A stretch of 64,000 nt of DNA from Sporodiniella umbellata (taxonomy: Eukaryota > Mucoromycota > Mucoromycetes > Mucorales > Rhizopodaceae), in contig JAIXMR010000012.1 of assembly GCA_025677835.1 (NCBI GenBank), positions 124,001-188,000 of the forward strand, given 5' to 3'. Under the pieces are notes generated by a model. It worked only from the letters and a program-made list of their open reading frames with translations. It did not search any database and was not told the origin of the DNA. Each line of letters opens with the position of its first letter. Positions within the stretch are counted from its first letter, which is position 1. Position numbers and translations under genes: made by a program. This document shows positions 22,343-36,046 of the stretch, piece after piece.

Positions 22343-23561
22343 CTATCGTCTCAATAAAGGAGGGGGAGTGAACACGTTTATCTTTTCATCCCAAGCACAG
22401 GTAGCCACTTGGCCTTCCATGTAAAGGTTAAAGTCTAAACCCAAAACGAATTCAGTGTGAGCGTCGTGGACGTGAATTAGGTTTTGTCCAGGCATTGCAG
22501 CCGTATCCCAGAAGCGAGCGCTCATGTCATATCCAACGCTTCCGAGTACGTTGGGTCGATGGGGAGACCACTTCACCCGACGGACGGCAAACTCATGTCC
22601 AGAAAGACACACCACTTCCCGGTCTGCTCGACGTAGATCCCACACTTTAATCGATTTATCTACTGAGCCAGTAGCCAACATATGGTCTTGGTATTTGTTC
22701 CAGTCAAGTGACAGAATCTCGTTATGATGTGCGCGAATTGTTTGTATGGACCGAGGTTGTTTTGTATCCCAAATCTTGACTGTCTGATCACCAGAAGCAG
22801 ATGCAAGTACTGTAGGGTTGTAAGGAGACCAGTTGGTGCTGTAGACACAGTGTGTGTGCTCTGTAAATGTCTGTAAGGATCTTGGTGCTTGCGGATTCCA
22901 CTAATACATAGAGTTTTTCTTTTGTAAAATTAAACAAAATTACGCTTTTTAAATAGAAAAACAAACAAACAAACAAACAAACTAAAGACACTTACAATTT
23001 TGACAGTGTGATCCCAAGATCCACTAGAGAAAACGTCTTTTGTGATTAAATTCCAGTCGACTGAGAATACTTCTCGCTGATGCTCTTTCCAGTTTTGAAT
23101 AGGAAATTCCTAGAGAAGAAGTTGAGTTATGGCGTTGTCTATAGCTATCGGCTTACATTCAGGGTAGTGTCCCACATTTTGATCGACCCATCGCCACTGG
23201 ATACGACCAATTGATTCTCATTGATTTCACTCCATGCCACGTCGAATAAGCCGTCTTGTGTATCGTACCTATACATCTGTTATTGGACTCTTTTTCAAAC
23301 TCTTCACCTACACTCTTTCTACAGCAACTCCATCAGGCATAGAATTCATAATAAACAGTCGGCCGTTTCCTACCAAACCGAAATTGGAAGCGGACGCCAC
23401 AGCTAATTTGTGCTCAAAAAAGGGGCTCCATTTTATCTACTTTTTTTCTTAATACACACAAAACCTTTTTTTTTTTCAAAAAAAAAAAAAAAAAAAAAAA
23501 AGGGTTCAACCAGACTTACAGAATATCCATTAAATCCTTCTGTTCTAAACTGTGTAAACAT
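22343..23561 (-). CDS. PEX7: PEX7, peroxisomal PTS2 receptor
   Basis: Five exons: 23561-23520, 23436-23312, 23268-23157, 23109-22996 and 22900-22343, giving 316 aa, the usual size. The start [14 protein letters not shown] joins [19 protein letters not shown] in the family pattern. WD40 repeats fill the protein: [49 protein letters not shown] and [12 protein letters not shown]. The C-terminus [12 protein letters not shown]...[11 protein letters not shown] matches PEX7 specifically rather than WD40 proteins in general. Function: cytosolic receptor that carries PTS2-bearing enzymes to the peroxisomal docking complex; in fungi it acts with a co-receptor such as Pex20. It is divergent from ARL1, with 430 nt between the start codons. 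Confidence 0.93.
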
Positions 23562-23991
23562 TTTAAATGATATTCCTTCCCCCCCTTGCTTTTTTCAGAT
23601 AAATAAATAAAAAAAAAAAAAAAGGAAAAAAAAAAAAAAATCAAAAATCAAAATAAAATAAAAGCTGACTACTGTTATTTTTCCTTAATATTTAAGCCAA
23701 TCAAACATCCCCAATCGTGTTTTATTTTTTCCAATTCATGTGAAGCATGACAAATCGTATATAAAGCACTCGTTCTACATGCAGACAAGAAAAACAAAAG
23801 CAGGAAAAAGAACAGCAAAGGAAGTAGATGCTTCTTACCTTTGACAAATAAGAATGCTTGTCGATTTTGAAACAGATGTTGTATGACGCATAGCTCGCGG
23901 CGTTTCATTATTACCTCTCACTCTCACCACTCTTTTTTTTTTCATTTTATTTAGTTTTTTTTTTTTTTTTTTTTTTTTTCATTTCATAAGA
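23562..23991. promoter_or_regulatory. Divergent PEX7/ARL1 promoter region
   Basis: The 430 bp between two divergent start codons. It contains A runs (23610-23640) and T runs (23930-23980) that can act as rigid, nucleosome-depleted tracts. No specific factor site was identified. Confidence 0.5.
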
Positions 23992-24970
<979 letters not shown>

Positions 24971-25278
24971 TCGCACGTAATATGTGTCTAATCTCTATTC
25001 ATACGAAGCTTACCTTTTTCTTGTTGTAAAGAAAAAAGCAGTCCTGTATGCTTTTGATGTTTTTTTTTTTTTTTTTTTTTTTTGTACATCTTTTTTTTTT
25101 ATATATATATATATAAGCCGTTTCCAGTATACGCCATGTCAGGTCATTCAGCTTTTGTTCGAGACAGTTTTGATTCTTTTTCTGAAGTAATAAAGAGTTT
25201 GTTAATATACAAAGCGTATATAGGAAGTTTTATTGGATTGACATGAGGCGCTTTTGTTCTTAGGGATGTTTTTTGGTC
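24971..25278. other. ARL1-ORC3 spacer
   Basis: Contains a 23-nt T run (25061-25083) and a short AT repeat (25100-25115). An ATG at 25136 opens only a short frame with no homology. It probably holds the ORC3 promoter. Confidence 0.5.
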
Positions 25279-25704
25279 ATGCCAAACAAAAGAAGAGGAG
25301 CTGGCCAGCCCAGGTCATTAGCCAAAAAACAAAAAAAAGGTAAAGGGAAAGGGCAAGAAACAGGCAGGTTGTTGACGAACTATGTATATATAGAGGTGAA
25401 AGTATCTCAGCGTAGTCAGAACGATAAAGAGGAAATCATGTTTGGTGGGTTTCAACAGCTTTTGAGTGGCAGGGAAACACGAGAAACGATGCTGTATAGA
25501 AAAAAGTCTTTTGAGGCAGCTTGGAAAAAGACGAATGCAACGATGAACGTAAAGGATTTATCGGCTTGTCAAACTAGAAATTATGCACGCTTTGTATTAA
25601 AACCTATAATAAATTTAGGAGATATTAAGGGACATGAATCAAAAGACATTGGAGGACATAAGGCATTTTGTAGACAGAGCCCATCAAGTAAAAGAGAGGT
25701 AGAG

Positions 25705-25746
<42 letters not shown>

Positions 25747-26516
25747 GTCAATAAGCGTACATTGGTATAAACGGTGTCTATTAGAACGATAGCTTTACCC
25801 TTCCACGAGATCCCTACAGCACTGGTGTTTGCAGGCATCAACACACCTGATCACAGTGCCCAATTTAAGTACATTGCTTCGGACTTGAAACAAACGGAGA
25901 AAAGTTATGTTTCATTGATTCAGGCCAAAGACTGCACGACAATCAAGAGTATGATCAAAACAGTGATTGAAAGATTTATGGAAAATACAAACGAAACGAG
26001 CTATCCAGATCTTGAAAAAGAAATGGCAGAGGAAGAAGAAGAGGTATCCCCCATTTTTTTTTTTTAAGAAGAAAAAAAAAAGCAGATGTTATTAAACCTT
26101 TATTATTTGTGTAAGCCTTCCTATCGCGTCGGATCCTCGATTGCAAAAGAGAGTAAAGCTTTAGCCTTTGATATGCAATTATTAGAAGGGTGGTACAATT
26201 CGAATCCTAATAAGCTGAGGCCTAATCTTGTGGTGATTCTCCAAGACTTTGAAGGATTCGAGCCAAGCGTACTACAGGACTTTTTCACTATCTGCAGGTA
26301 AGATTTTTCAAGAGAGAGACCAAAAGAGAAACTGAGTATGTTGCCACCCAAAAGTGAGTATCAAGTCCGGCTGCCTATAATATGTATCATGGGAATTGCG
26401 ACATCGACGGAGATTCTACACCAATCGTTGAGCAAATCCACAATTGGGTTGCTGAGAATTGAAAGGTTCAAATTGGAAAACAGCGAGGTTTGGTTTAACC
26501 GTGTGTTTGAAAAGGT

Positions 26517-26550
<34 letters not shown>

Positions 26551-28107
26551 TTGTTGGTTGAGAGATAGATAGAGTGTTTTTATCTATGTATATAAATAAA
26601 TATAAATAGATTTTCCTTGAAGACACAGAGGGTTTAAAGTTCGGGCCATTGCCTTACAAGTTCTTGTTAGATCACTTTTATTTGTACGACTTTTCGATAG
26701 CGAAAGTTTCAGCGAGTCTGAAGGTAAGTGGAAATGGTAAGGGACAAAAGTCTGAGTGGTATGCCTGTAGTATGCGTTGATGCATCATTATTATGGCCAG
26801 CCGCTGTCCGTGTTTTTACCGCTGCTGACACTGGAACGAGAGAGAATGGAAGGCAGACAGAGCGAACAATGGGAAAAGGGAATGTTGAACGGACACCATG
26901 CTGAGCAGATACGTCTGCTCCCTTCGTTTCGGGGGCACATCGAAAGGCTAGCGACGACTGAGCCTAGAAGGGCGCTTTTATTATTAGAAGATGATCAGGA
27001 GCTCCTGAGACACGAGGTACCTCGACTCTTGACTGAGATAAAACAATATCAACGCCAGTTTACGTTGGGAATTCGAGCCGTGCAAATACTGCAGTCACAG
27101 TTCCCGTCCTTCACGAGCCTGAAGCTTTCGAAACGGATGCTTCTTTTGGAAGCGCTGGAGTCCAGGGACAGTTTTACCAAAAGCAGTCAGCTGATCAAGG
27201 TGCTCGTTAGCCTTTTAAGAAAGATTGACGCTAGCCATGTGGCAAAAGTCACGAAAGCGCTGAGTCTATTGTTTGGAGAAGAAACCGAGGAGTTAACCAA
27301 ATTAGAAGCATGGGAAGCACGAGCGATAGGGTTAATGAACAAGAGTGAAGAAGGCAAGCGCCATGGCACGGAAGGGCTGGTGCTTTCGAATGTAGAAGAC
27401 ATACACGGGCGACATACAGCCACGGCTCAAAAGGCACAGGCCGAATCGATGGAGTATATCAAGAGGTTGGGAACGGAGAGTTCGAAACTGGCTTTTGAAG
27501 TAGCGGATTGGTGCAATGAGTATCTGGGGTAAAAATAAAACCGAGCTATCCTTTAGTAGGAAAGTGTACTAAAAAAAAAAAAAAATTACAAAAAATTACA
27601 AAAAATTACAAAAAAAAAAAAAAACAAATAGCCACTGCCTACAGACGTTCAGGAAACAGGCACTGCACGAGATAGTATATTACACAAATCCAAAATTACT
27701 GGAAAAGTCGTTTGCTTCCCAACCTAGAGCGACGGTACAAACGGCACTTACGCAACCAGTTCATTATTTGAACTGCAGTTGTTGTAGAGATAACAGGACA
27801 GATCAGGTTTATGGGGAAGAGCCTGATAGCTGTATCCTGTACAAGCTGTATCTCGAATGTGGTAGGTTCATCAATCTCTACGACTTGTTTGTCGCGTTTG
27901 CGTCCATTATCAAAGCAAGAGAAGAGAACGAAGCACAGTAAGTAAAAGATTTGAAAGCAAGTTTGTTTGGGCGATTGTCTCATGACGATAATTATAATTA
28001 GGGCCAGGTTTATTCGTTCTGTAGCCGAGCTTCAATTCCTAGGATTTATTAAGCCAACGCAAAGAAAAACAGATCACGTAATGAGACTGACTTGGTCCAA
28101 CATCTAA
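25279..28107 (+). CDS. ORC3: Origin recognition complex subunit 3
   Basis: Ten exons: 25279-25339, 25394-25548, 25619-25698, 25785-26043, 26086-26297, 26355-26514, 26610-26723, 26771-27528, 27632-27937 and 28002-28107, giving about 736 aa. Family landmarks: [12 protein letters not shown] near the N-terminus, [70 protein letters not shown], and the C-terminal winged-helix region with LELQFLG-type [20 protein letters not shown] and RLTW at the end. Known role: subunit of the nuclear ORC that marks origins and helps load MCM; the AAA+ fold here lacks a recognisable Walker A, as expected for Orc3. The first intron (54 nt, 25340-25393) is stop-free and in frame, so its removal is uncertain. Several introns carry microsatellites. 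Tandem with ARL1. Confidence 0.9.
25707..25741. repeat. (GT)n microsatellite in an ORC3 intron
   Basis: About 17 GT units just after the donor of the third ORC3 intron (25699-25784). Length change here could affect splicing. Confidence 0.9.
26518..26547. repeat. (GA)n microsatellite in an ORC3 intron
   Basis: About 14 GA units immediately after the GTAAAG donor of the sixth ORC3 intron. Confidence 0.88.
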
Positions 28108-28148
28108 ATACGCCTGTTATAATAATAAAAAGGAGCTTTGATGCAAGC

Positions 28149-28149
<1 letters not shown>

Positions 28150-28185
<36 letters not shown>
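28150..28185. repeat. Poly(A) tract
   Basis: About 36 consecutive A residues 40 bp after the ORC3 stop codon. Confidence 0.9.
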
Positions 28186-28187
<2 letters not shown>

Positions 28188-28654
28188 ACGAAAGAAGCGT
28201 GGGACGGCAAGACCGTTTTAGGATCTAAAAGGGTGCTCGTTCCAGGTGTGTATACCGCTTTCTCCATCGAGGTAAACTCTGTCTTTATTTGTAAAATGTT
28301 TACCCGTCATTTTCCGTTTGGGCTAGTAACATCATCGTCGTGTTTAAGAATAAAAGTAGAAAACAGAAACGAATAGCGGTTTTTTTTATTTTTTTTTGGG
28401 GTTTTTTTTGTCATTCACTTTGCGTTCTTTTGGTTGTTTTATTCCTTGGTTGTATATTTCCTAACAGTGTCGTCGGAAATAGTCTACGCTAGCAAAAAAA
28501 AAAAAAAAAAATAGAAAATTTTTTTTTTGTTACTAAAAAGAAAGTCTCATATTTATTTTAGGCAGAGAAGAAGAGAGAACGCGAAAGAGAATCGGGTCCA
28601 AACCTGATGATCACTTGCAGCAGAGATGATTTTGCCATTTATGGGAATATATGA
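28185..28654 (+). CDS. Possible small spliced gene, unrecognised
   Basis: Exon 28185-28271 (29 codons, starting MTKEAWDGKTVLG) can join 28562-28654 (AEKKRERERESGPNLMITCS... to TGA) in phase 0, giving 59 aa. The donor (GAG-GTAAAC) and acceptor (ATTTATTTTAG) are plausible. Against it: the intron of 290 nt is far longer than others here, the ATG abuts a 36-nt A run, and I recognise no family. Confidence 0.22.
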
Positions 28655-29575
28655 CAGGTGCAAGCCCAAAACGGCTATTTAAAAGAAGTATAGCAAGTAT
28701 ACCGTGTGCAAGATAACCATAAAGATAAAAACGAATGAGATCATTCTCCCGCTTGTTTTGAAAATCAAGAGCCATAACAAAGCTTTACAGCACTCTTTCT
28801 TATTTGCCCGGTTCTGCAGTGACTGACAAAGAGGATGAGAGAAAGCGTGCTCAAAAAAAAGAAGGGTCTCCGCTTTGAATAGGGTTGAAAACCTTCATCC
28901 GAACGTGATAAACAGGTACAGGCAGACACGATTTTTCTATCTCCAGAGCGAATTATGCCATTTGGAGATAAGCTTTTAACCACTTTGATCCATGTCGTGC
29001 AGTGATTTGACGCTGGGTCTGAGGCGCGGTTAAGACAAGTTGAAAGCCAAAAAAAAAAAAAAAGAAAAAATTTTTTTTTTTTTTTAATATTGGTTTGCGT
29101 TCCTCTCATAAACCATTGATCCACAGAAGAGTGACATCACCCTTGACTGAAAGTGACACGAAATTCGGGAAAAGTGAAAGATGGTGTGGAGGTTGCACAG
29201 CGCTATAGAAAAAGTATTATAAAATCCAAATTGAAACCGCCAAAAGGTTTATTTTAGCTGGAAAACACTTTTAGATCCAGAAATAATTAATTTTTCCTAG
29301 TATTTAAAGACAAACCAAATCTGATTTCTTTTCCTTTTTCTTTTTCATAGCTTTTTTTCGGCTCTAGCTTACTCTTCCCCCCACCCCTTCATCTCTCTTT
29401 TTTTTTTTTTTTTTTTTTTTTCCTTACCTTCCCTATATCCCCCCCCTTCTTTGATACATTTATTTTGACGCCAAGTCAAGTAATATCAACAGTCCCTTAC
29501 ATCTCCTTTTAGAAGAAGAAGAAGAAGAAAAAAAAAAAAAAAACTCCCCCACACACACACACCCATTCTTTGATC

Positions 29576-30230
29576 ATGGCAGAACAGGAACCCAAAGCCA
29601 AGATCACTGGTGATTTGCACCAAATCACCGTCGAAGATCTCTACGATAAAGATAAATATGATCTCTCTACTATGGAGCAACAAGATGTGATGCAGCTCTT
29701 GCAGTATGTAGTTTTAAAATAGATAGAGCATTGTGGCACATTAACTCATTTTTTTTTTTTTTTTTTTGTCTATAGAACACAACCCGAAGGTTTAACTACC
29801 GAAGAAGTCAATCGACGTATCGAGAAGTTTGGCCGTAACAAGCTTGAAACCAAGGAAGTCAATCCCATTCTTCAATTCTTGGGTTTCATGTGGAATCCTC
29901 TTTCTTGGGTAATGGAGGCTGCTGCTATTGTCGCCATTGCCCTTTCCAACGGTGAAAACAAGGCCCCTGATTACCCTGATTTCATTGGTATTGTCCTCTT
30001 GTTGATTGCTAACGCTGTCATTGGTTTTATGGAAGAACGTCAAGCTGGTAACGCCGTCAAGGCCCTGATGGCCTCGTTGGCTCCTGAATGTAAGGTGCGT
30101 CGTGATGGTGAATGGAAGACACTTGAAGCTGCTGAACTTGTTCCGGGTGATGTTATCAGTGTTAAACTTGGTGATGTTATTCCCGCTGATGGTCGTTTAC
30201 TTCAGGTAAAATAGAATAGACAGAAGCACA

Positions 30231-30266
<36 letters not shown>

Positions 30267-32638
30267 TTTTTTTTTAAATTTCCGCATTTCCCCACCCCAA
30301 CCCTTGCTAAATTTCCCTGTCAATTTTTTTTTTTTTTTTTTTTAAGGCTCATGGTGATGTCTCTATTGATCAAGCCGCTCTTACAGGTGAATCTTTGCCT
30401 GTAGGTAAGGAAGCAGGCGATGAAGTTTTCTCTGGTTCTACTGTCAAGCAAGGTGAAGCTGAAGCTGTTGTTATCGGTACTGGTACCAACACCTTCTTTG
30501 GTCGTGCTGCTAAGCTTGTAGGTGAAGCTGGAGACGATGTGGGTCACTTGCAAAGTATTTTGGCCAAGATTGGTAACTTTTGTTTGATTACAATCACTCT
30601 TTTCTTGGTGATTGTGATTATTGTCGAATACGCTGCTTTCCACTACAACTACCGTCGTGGTATTGATAATATTCTTGTGTTGCTTATTGGTGGTATCCCG
30701 ATTGCTATGCCTACTGTGCTCTCCGTTACACTGGCGATTGGTGCCAAGCAATTGGCTGAACATATGGCTATCGTCACCCGTATCACTGCCATTGAAGAAA
30801 TGGCCGCTGTAACCATTTTGTGTTCCGACAAGACCGGTACCCTTACCTTGAACAAGTTGATTGTCGATAAGCCTACCATCAAGACCTATACCGAAGAATA
30901 CGATGGTGATGCCGTCATCCAATTGTCTGCCTACGCTGCCCGTACCGAAAACCAAGACGCCATCGATTTCTGTATCGTCAACTCCTTGCCCGAACCCAGT
31001 CTTGCCCGTGGCGGAATTACCGAATTGGAATTCAAGCCTTTCAACCCCGTCATTAAGCGTACTGAAATCACCTACAAGAGTGAAGCGGACGGTAAAACCT
31101 ACCGTGTCACTAAGGGTATGTCTCACACCGTCCTCGATCTCTGTACTCGCGAAAAGACAGAAGCTGTGATCAAGGCCTTGAACGATGATGTCGATGAATT
31201 CGCCCGTCGTGGTCTTCGTGCTTTGGCTGTAGCCATTGATGAAGTCCCCTCAGGTCAAGTAGACGGTGAAGGTGTAGGTTATAAGCTTGTCGGTCTCTTG
31301 CCCATCTACGATCCTCCCAGATCTGATACCAAGGAAACCATTGATCGCGCTATTGCTCTCGGTGTCTCTGTCAAGATGATTACAGGGGATCAATTGGCCA
31401 TTGCTAAAGAAACCGGTCGTCGTCTTGGTATGGGCGATAACATGTTCTTGTCCAAGACCTTGAAGGAAGGCCCCCCTGCTGGCTCTGGCTATACCGATGT
31501 TGACCAAATGGTTCTTCACGCGGATGGTTTTGCTGGCGTTTATCCTGAACACAAGTACGAAATCGTCGAACGTTTGCAAGCCATGGGTTACATGGTGGCC
31601 ATGACCGGTGACGGTGTCAACGATGCCCCTGCTCTTTCCAAGGCCAACGTGGGTGTAGCTGTGGACGATGCTTCCGATGCTGCCCGTTCTGCTGCTGATA
31701 TTGTCTTGACTTCGCCTGGTTTGTCTGTCATTGTTGAAGCCATCATTGGTTCTCGCCAGATTTTCCAACGTATGCGTAACTACTCCATCTACACTTGTTC
31801 CGTCACCATCCGTATCGTCGTCGGTTTCTCTATCCTTATCTGGGCTTTCCAATTCGATTTCCCTCCTTTCATGGTCTTGATTATCGCCATGTTGAACGAT
31901 GGTACCATCATGACAATTTCCAAAGATCGTGTCCGTCCCTCGCCTTACCCTGATGCCTGGAACTTGCGTGAGATTTTCTCTTACGCTATCGTCTACGGTC
32001 TTTACTTGACTGCCTCTACCGTCGGTTTCGTTGCTGTCTGCTTAAAGACCAACTTCTTTGTTGACAAGTTTGGCCTCCACCCCTTCACAAACCCCAACGA
32101 CCCTATCCTTCACTCGGTGGTCTACCTTCAAGTCTCTACCATCTCTCAAGGTTTGATCTTCATCACCCGTTCGCGTGGATGGTTCTTTACCGAACGCCCC
32201 TCCATTCTCTTGGTCTGCTCTTTTATCATTGCTCAGCTCGTCGCCACCTTCATTGCTGTCTACGCTAACTGGGGCTTCACTGATATCGAAGGCTGTGGTT
32301 GGGGTTATGCTGGTGTGGCCTGGGTCTGGAACTTTATCTGGTTCGCTCCTATGGATTTGATCAAGTTTGCCATGCAATACGTCTTTGAACCCAAGGATAC
32401 TCACAACAACCCTGATGAAGCCAGAGCCTCTGCCAGTCGTCGTGCTTCTGCTGTCTCTGGTACTTCCTCTGCCCGTTACTACGCTAACCGTACTCGTTCT
32501 TTGAAGTCTATGGAAAGACCCCAGAACTTTGGTAAGAAGCTCATGGGCATGAACAAGTCCATGGATGCTAAGGAAATGCGTCGTCTCTCCTCTGTTCAAG
32601 CCAATCACGCTTCTCAAGTTTTGAACAGTAGCTCATAA
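29576..32638 (+). CDS. PMA1: Plasma-membrane H+-ATPase (P3A-type)
   Basis: Three exons: 29576-29703, 29776-30205 and 30347-32638, giving 949 aa (fungal Pma1 is about 920). It pumps protons out of the cell with ATP, building the gradient that drives nutrient symport. Sequence evidence: cation-ATPase N-terminus, TM1-2 region ([20 protein letters not shown]), actuator motif LTGES near residue 200, TM4 [19 protein letters not shown], phosphorylation motif [13 protein letters not shown] with Asp near residue 347, [20 protein letters not shown], and the hinge [35 protein letters not shown] is typical of P3A pumps. The C-terminal tail is Ser/Arg-rich ([19 protein letters not shown]), fitting a phosphorylated autoinhibitory region. 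Codon use is strongly biased, so long open shadows appear on the antisense strand. Convergent with the chitin synthase gene. Confidence 0.97.
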
Positions 32639-33111
32639 TAAATTCTCCTTAGATTCTTTTAATATATACATCTCTATTTTTTTATTTTTCTTTCCCAAAT
32701 CTCCTCCCCCCCCACACACACACACACACACACACATCCCTTTTTATATCAAATAGAACAAATACATACAAGTGTATGTTTGTTATTAGAAAATTGTTTT
32801 ATTTGAAATAAATGTAATATTTTTAGAACTTTGAAGCACTTTTTTTTTTTTTTTTTTTTTTTTGGTTGATTTCTGTAGCACTTTTTACATTGACATATTC
32901 AGCAAAACTCTCATTGTTTACAATGTGTTACCTCAAAAAAAAAAAAAAAAAAATATGCTATTTACAAGTCTAAAAAAAGCCGTTTCTATCTAGATGAGTT
33001 CAATACGGCTCAGCATAGTGAGCCAAGCATTCACAGTGTAGTAGATTTTATTGATACAGAAAAAAATGAATAGAGCAGTCTAAAAAGTGATATAAATGTG
33101 TGCAAAAAAAG

Positions 33112-33148
<37 letters not shown>

Positions 33149-33226
33149 TGCGTGTGTGAGAAGAGTGAATGAAATGTACAATCAAGAGGAGAGATGTGAG
33201 ATGGAAATAGTTTGGATGTTTTTCTT
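32639..33226. other. Convergent PMA1/chitin synthase 3' region
   Basis: Contains CA repeats (32713-32737), T runs (32841-32863, 33115-33142) and an A run (32934-32953). No gene seen. Confidence 0.6.
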
Positions 33227-36046
33227 TTAACCAGTAAAGATTTTCATGAACAGATAGAATATGGAGCCTACGAAACGTACAGCGGAAAGACCTGCGACAG
33301 ACCAAAGGATAAAACTGAGGTAGATGGTAGCACGGTTTTCGTATGTGCCAAACCATTGCCAGACTTCTTGACCGTTCAGGATGATGGTAACCAAGAGCAG
33401 GTTGGAGACGATCCAACAAGTGACGAGGGTAGTTCTGAAGGATTTGTAGTAATCTTCTTGTTTAGTTTTTGCATCTCGTTTGGTGTTTTCTGGCATAGGC
33501 GCCACCTTGAGTTCCAGACAGGCCTCCTCGTACTGTTCGTTCAAATCTTTCTGTTCTGTAGGCAGGTCGACCTCGACTTCAGTAGAGCCATCCTTACCCT
33601 TGGAAGATTTGACCACACCCAGATCGGTAGAGACTGAGTTATCACCCTTGGTACCCCAGGAGACATCGTGGGTATTACAGAACGCATAGATATTCAGCAC
33701 GTTGATGTAACTGGGCGACATAAAGACATAGGGTATCAGACTGGTGAAGATATGCCATGGGTCCAAGAACAGACAGCTGGAAACGAGATACATGATGTAG
33801 GTTGAACAGATAGAGATGATCACGTCCCGGAAGGTTTCTTGTTCGACCAGAGCCAGGAAACGTGCATCGGTATTTGCAGACGCAGCGTTCACAGCCGATT
33901 TTACACTTTCGACTGTGATCCAGGCGGTACAGAAGAGAACGTAGCCCATCAGGATAGCAAAAAACACCATGATCATAAAGTAGGCCCATTTGTAACCCTG
34001 GGGACGGTTGCCCATGGCAATGATAAACTGGATGATCAACAGCAACACATAGACGTAATTAAGAACAGTGTGCACCACGCCGGCCGCGTTGGATGAGAAG
34101 GGTGGATTGGGCACTGATTTGATAGAGGTGGTCATGATATAAAACACAAGGTAAAAGTTACCGATACCAAACCAAGAAAAGATGAGCTGGTAGAGTTGGT
34201 AGACGTCTTCGAACATGAAGGCCATACACCTTAATATGTTGTGATTCGAGCTCCAGACCTTCATCCAGTGCACCATAGAGTAAATACCGGCAAAGAACGA
34301 ACCGTTCAGCCAACGACGACGTTGGGAGATAAATTCGGCCACACTGTCTGGAACATCCGTCTCACCGTAAGCGTTGGAGCAATAATGCAGCACCCAGGAG
34401 GCATCCCTTTTAGCCACCAGTTCATAACACAGAATACGGTCCTCTGCAAGATACATATTGGCAGTAAAGATATCTGCATCCGAGCCGTGCATTTTCTCAC
34501 CCAGAAAGTATTTTTCAAGGGGTCCCACACCATTCGCGTCATTCTGGAGAGCTTCGTAACGATAGGCAGAAAAGGCACCCGGTAAGACAGAAATATGGCC
34601 AAAGACAGACTCGAGTGGTTTGTCCAGAATGTTGGACATTTTGTATTCAAAGTTTTGAGAGGCCACCAGAGGATTGAGCAGTAAGGATCCCATTGGACCC
34701 AACATGGCTTTAATTTCCCCGCAAGCGCCAGCCACATTACTATTGATATCAAAGCATTTCCAGAGATGATAGATAGAGCGCCCACCAGGCTTGGTGCCCA
34801 CATCGATCAGGACGCATACGTTAGGGTTAAGCAAAGGGCCAAAGGCCTGGAAGAACCAACGATGAGAGTTGATCTTTTTCTTGTTGTTTTCTTTGAGACA
34901 GAACAAAATCTGAACGGGCACAACGCCTTTTTCGTGGCCTCGAAAGTTCATGTTGGCGTCAATTGAAAGTTGGGTTGTGTGCTACACCAAATAATAAAGG
35001 AGAGATGCCTAAATTAGCTAATCGTCCTCACTGTTGTATTCCTTAAATAACCCTAATTTACCTCGTAGATGTGTGCCTCAACAGGTTTGCCTTCCACAAT
35101 ATTCTTGGCTAAACCTTCTTGGTAAACCCCCATCGCAGCCAACACAGACAGCGTACGTGGATGAATCTTTGTACGTCCATCAGACACAATACAAACCACG
35201 ACCTTCTTCCAGCCCTCAGCTCCCCATACACTCGATCGGTTGCGGCCACAAAGATGGGCCACGTTTTTCATTACACCATTCATCGTTCGACAAAATAACA
35301 CTTCATCTTCCTATTATTTTTATATCAAACAAACTTTAAGTCCTGTCTTTCCAATACAAAGACTTACGTTATACATTGTCAAGACAATGAAGAGTTCAGT
35401 CTCTCTGTTTTCCAGATTTTGTCTCAGTTTATACTTTTGACTTTGAAATTCGGAGGGGTCACAAGTAGCTGCAGTATATCGCATATGAGTAAACTCATCT
35501 TTATCTCTTCTTTGAACTCTGCTCAAGTATTTGTCAGGTACTGGGTTGTTCAATACCAGATTGCCATCTGTCAACTTCAGTCTACGAACTATACGAGGTG
35601 TTAATAGGCCATTAAGCAATCTATTTCTTGGTGTAATACTTGCTTGTCTTGTATCTTCTTGTCTGTCTTCTTGGGCCAATACCTGACCCATTGTCAGGAC
35701 CACCAGCTACCATATTTGATTTGACGTTGCTGAACCGGACAGCCCCGTTCCCGTTGGTCAGAGTGGCTGTAGAATCCGAATTTACCAATAGCGGTCTGTG
35801 CGATTCACTGGGCGTGCCAGGGTCATAGAAAGGATTCATTTCTTGAGGACTTGACGGGAATTGAGGACTGGGGGAGAATTGTGTAGGGCTAGGCGAGTAA
35901 GCGGAAGGTGGGAATTGGGTGGGCCCGTTATTGAAAGAGACTTGTTGCATTGGGAATTCCTCTCCGTAGTTGGGTCTTGCAGGTGACCTTCCACCAAAAC
36001 CATCATTAGGGTTGTTGTTGTTGTCGTTATTATTGTATGGATACAT
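33227..36046 (-). CDS. Chitin synthase (class I/II type)
   Basis: Four exons: 36046-35640, 35581-35368, 35310-35062 and 34981-33227, giving 874 aa. It polymerises UDP-GlcNAc into chitin at the plasma membrane. The N-terminus (about 135 aa) is Asn/Pro/Ser-rich and cytosolic. Next come [18 protein letters not shown] and [11 protein letters not shown], the chitin synthase N-domain. The GT2 catalytic core has [63 protein letters not shown] and the hallmark [15 protein letters not shown]. About six to seven hydrophobic helices follow, with a charged loop ([20 protein letters not shown]) and two more helices at the C-terminus. No myosin motor domain is present, which excludes classes V and VII. Divergent from the universal stress protein gene (753 nt between starts). 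Confidence 0.94.

Larger units (their letters stand above)
28108..29575. other. ORC3-PMA1 intergenic region
   Basis: About 1.5 kb. Holds a 36-nt A run (28150-28185), a possible small spliced gene at 28185-28654 (listed separately) and the presumed PMA1 promoter. The leader before 29576 is rich in T, C and CA repeats (29398-29420, 29436-29450, 29547-29563), as expected for a strongly transcribed gene. The open frame at 28765-29124 (-) has no recognisable domain. Confidence 0.5.

Noticed and set aside
27585..27624. Tandem AAAAAATTAC repeat as a possible replication or CRISPR-like element
   Set aside because: Only three units of about 11 bp inside an ORC3 intron, simple A-rich slippage; CRISPR is not expected in a fungus.
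28765..29124. 119-codon minus-strand frame with WD-like fragments upstream of PMA1
   Set aside because: Interrupted by Lys/Phe homopolymer, no real WD repeat, and no consistent splicing to neighbouring frames; more likely PMA1 promoter DNA.
30320..31126. Long antisense open frame in PMA1 (268 codons), with others at 31250-31852 and 32042-32617
   Set aside because: Shadow of the strongly biased PMA1 codons (few C-starting or T-starting third positions that would give antisense stops); no domain, no splice signals.
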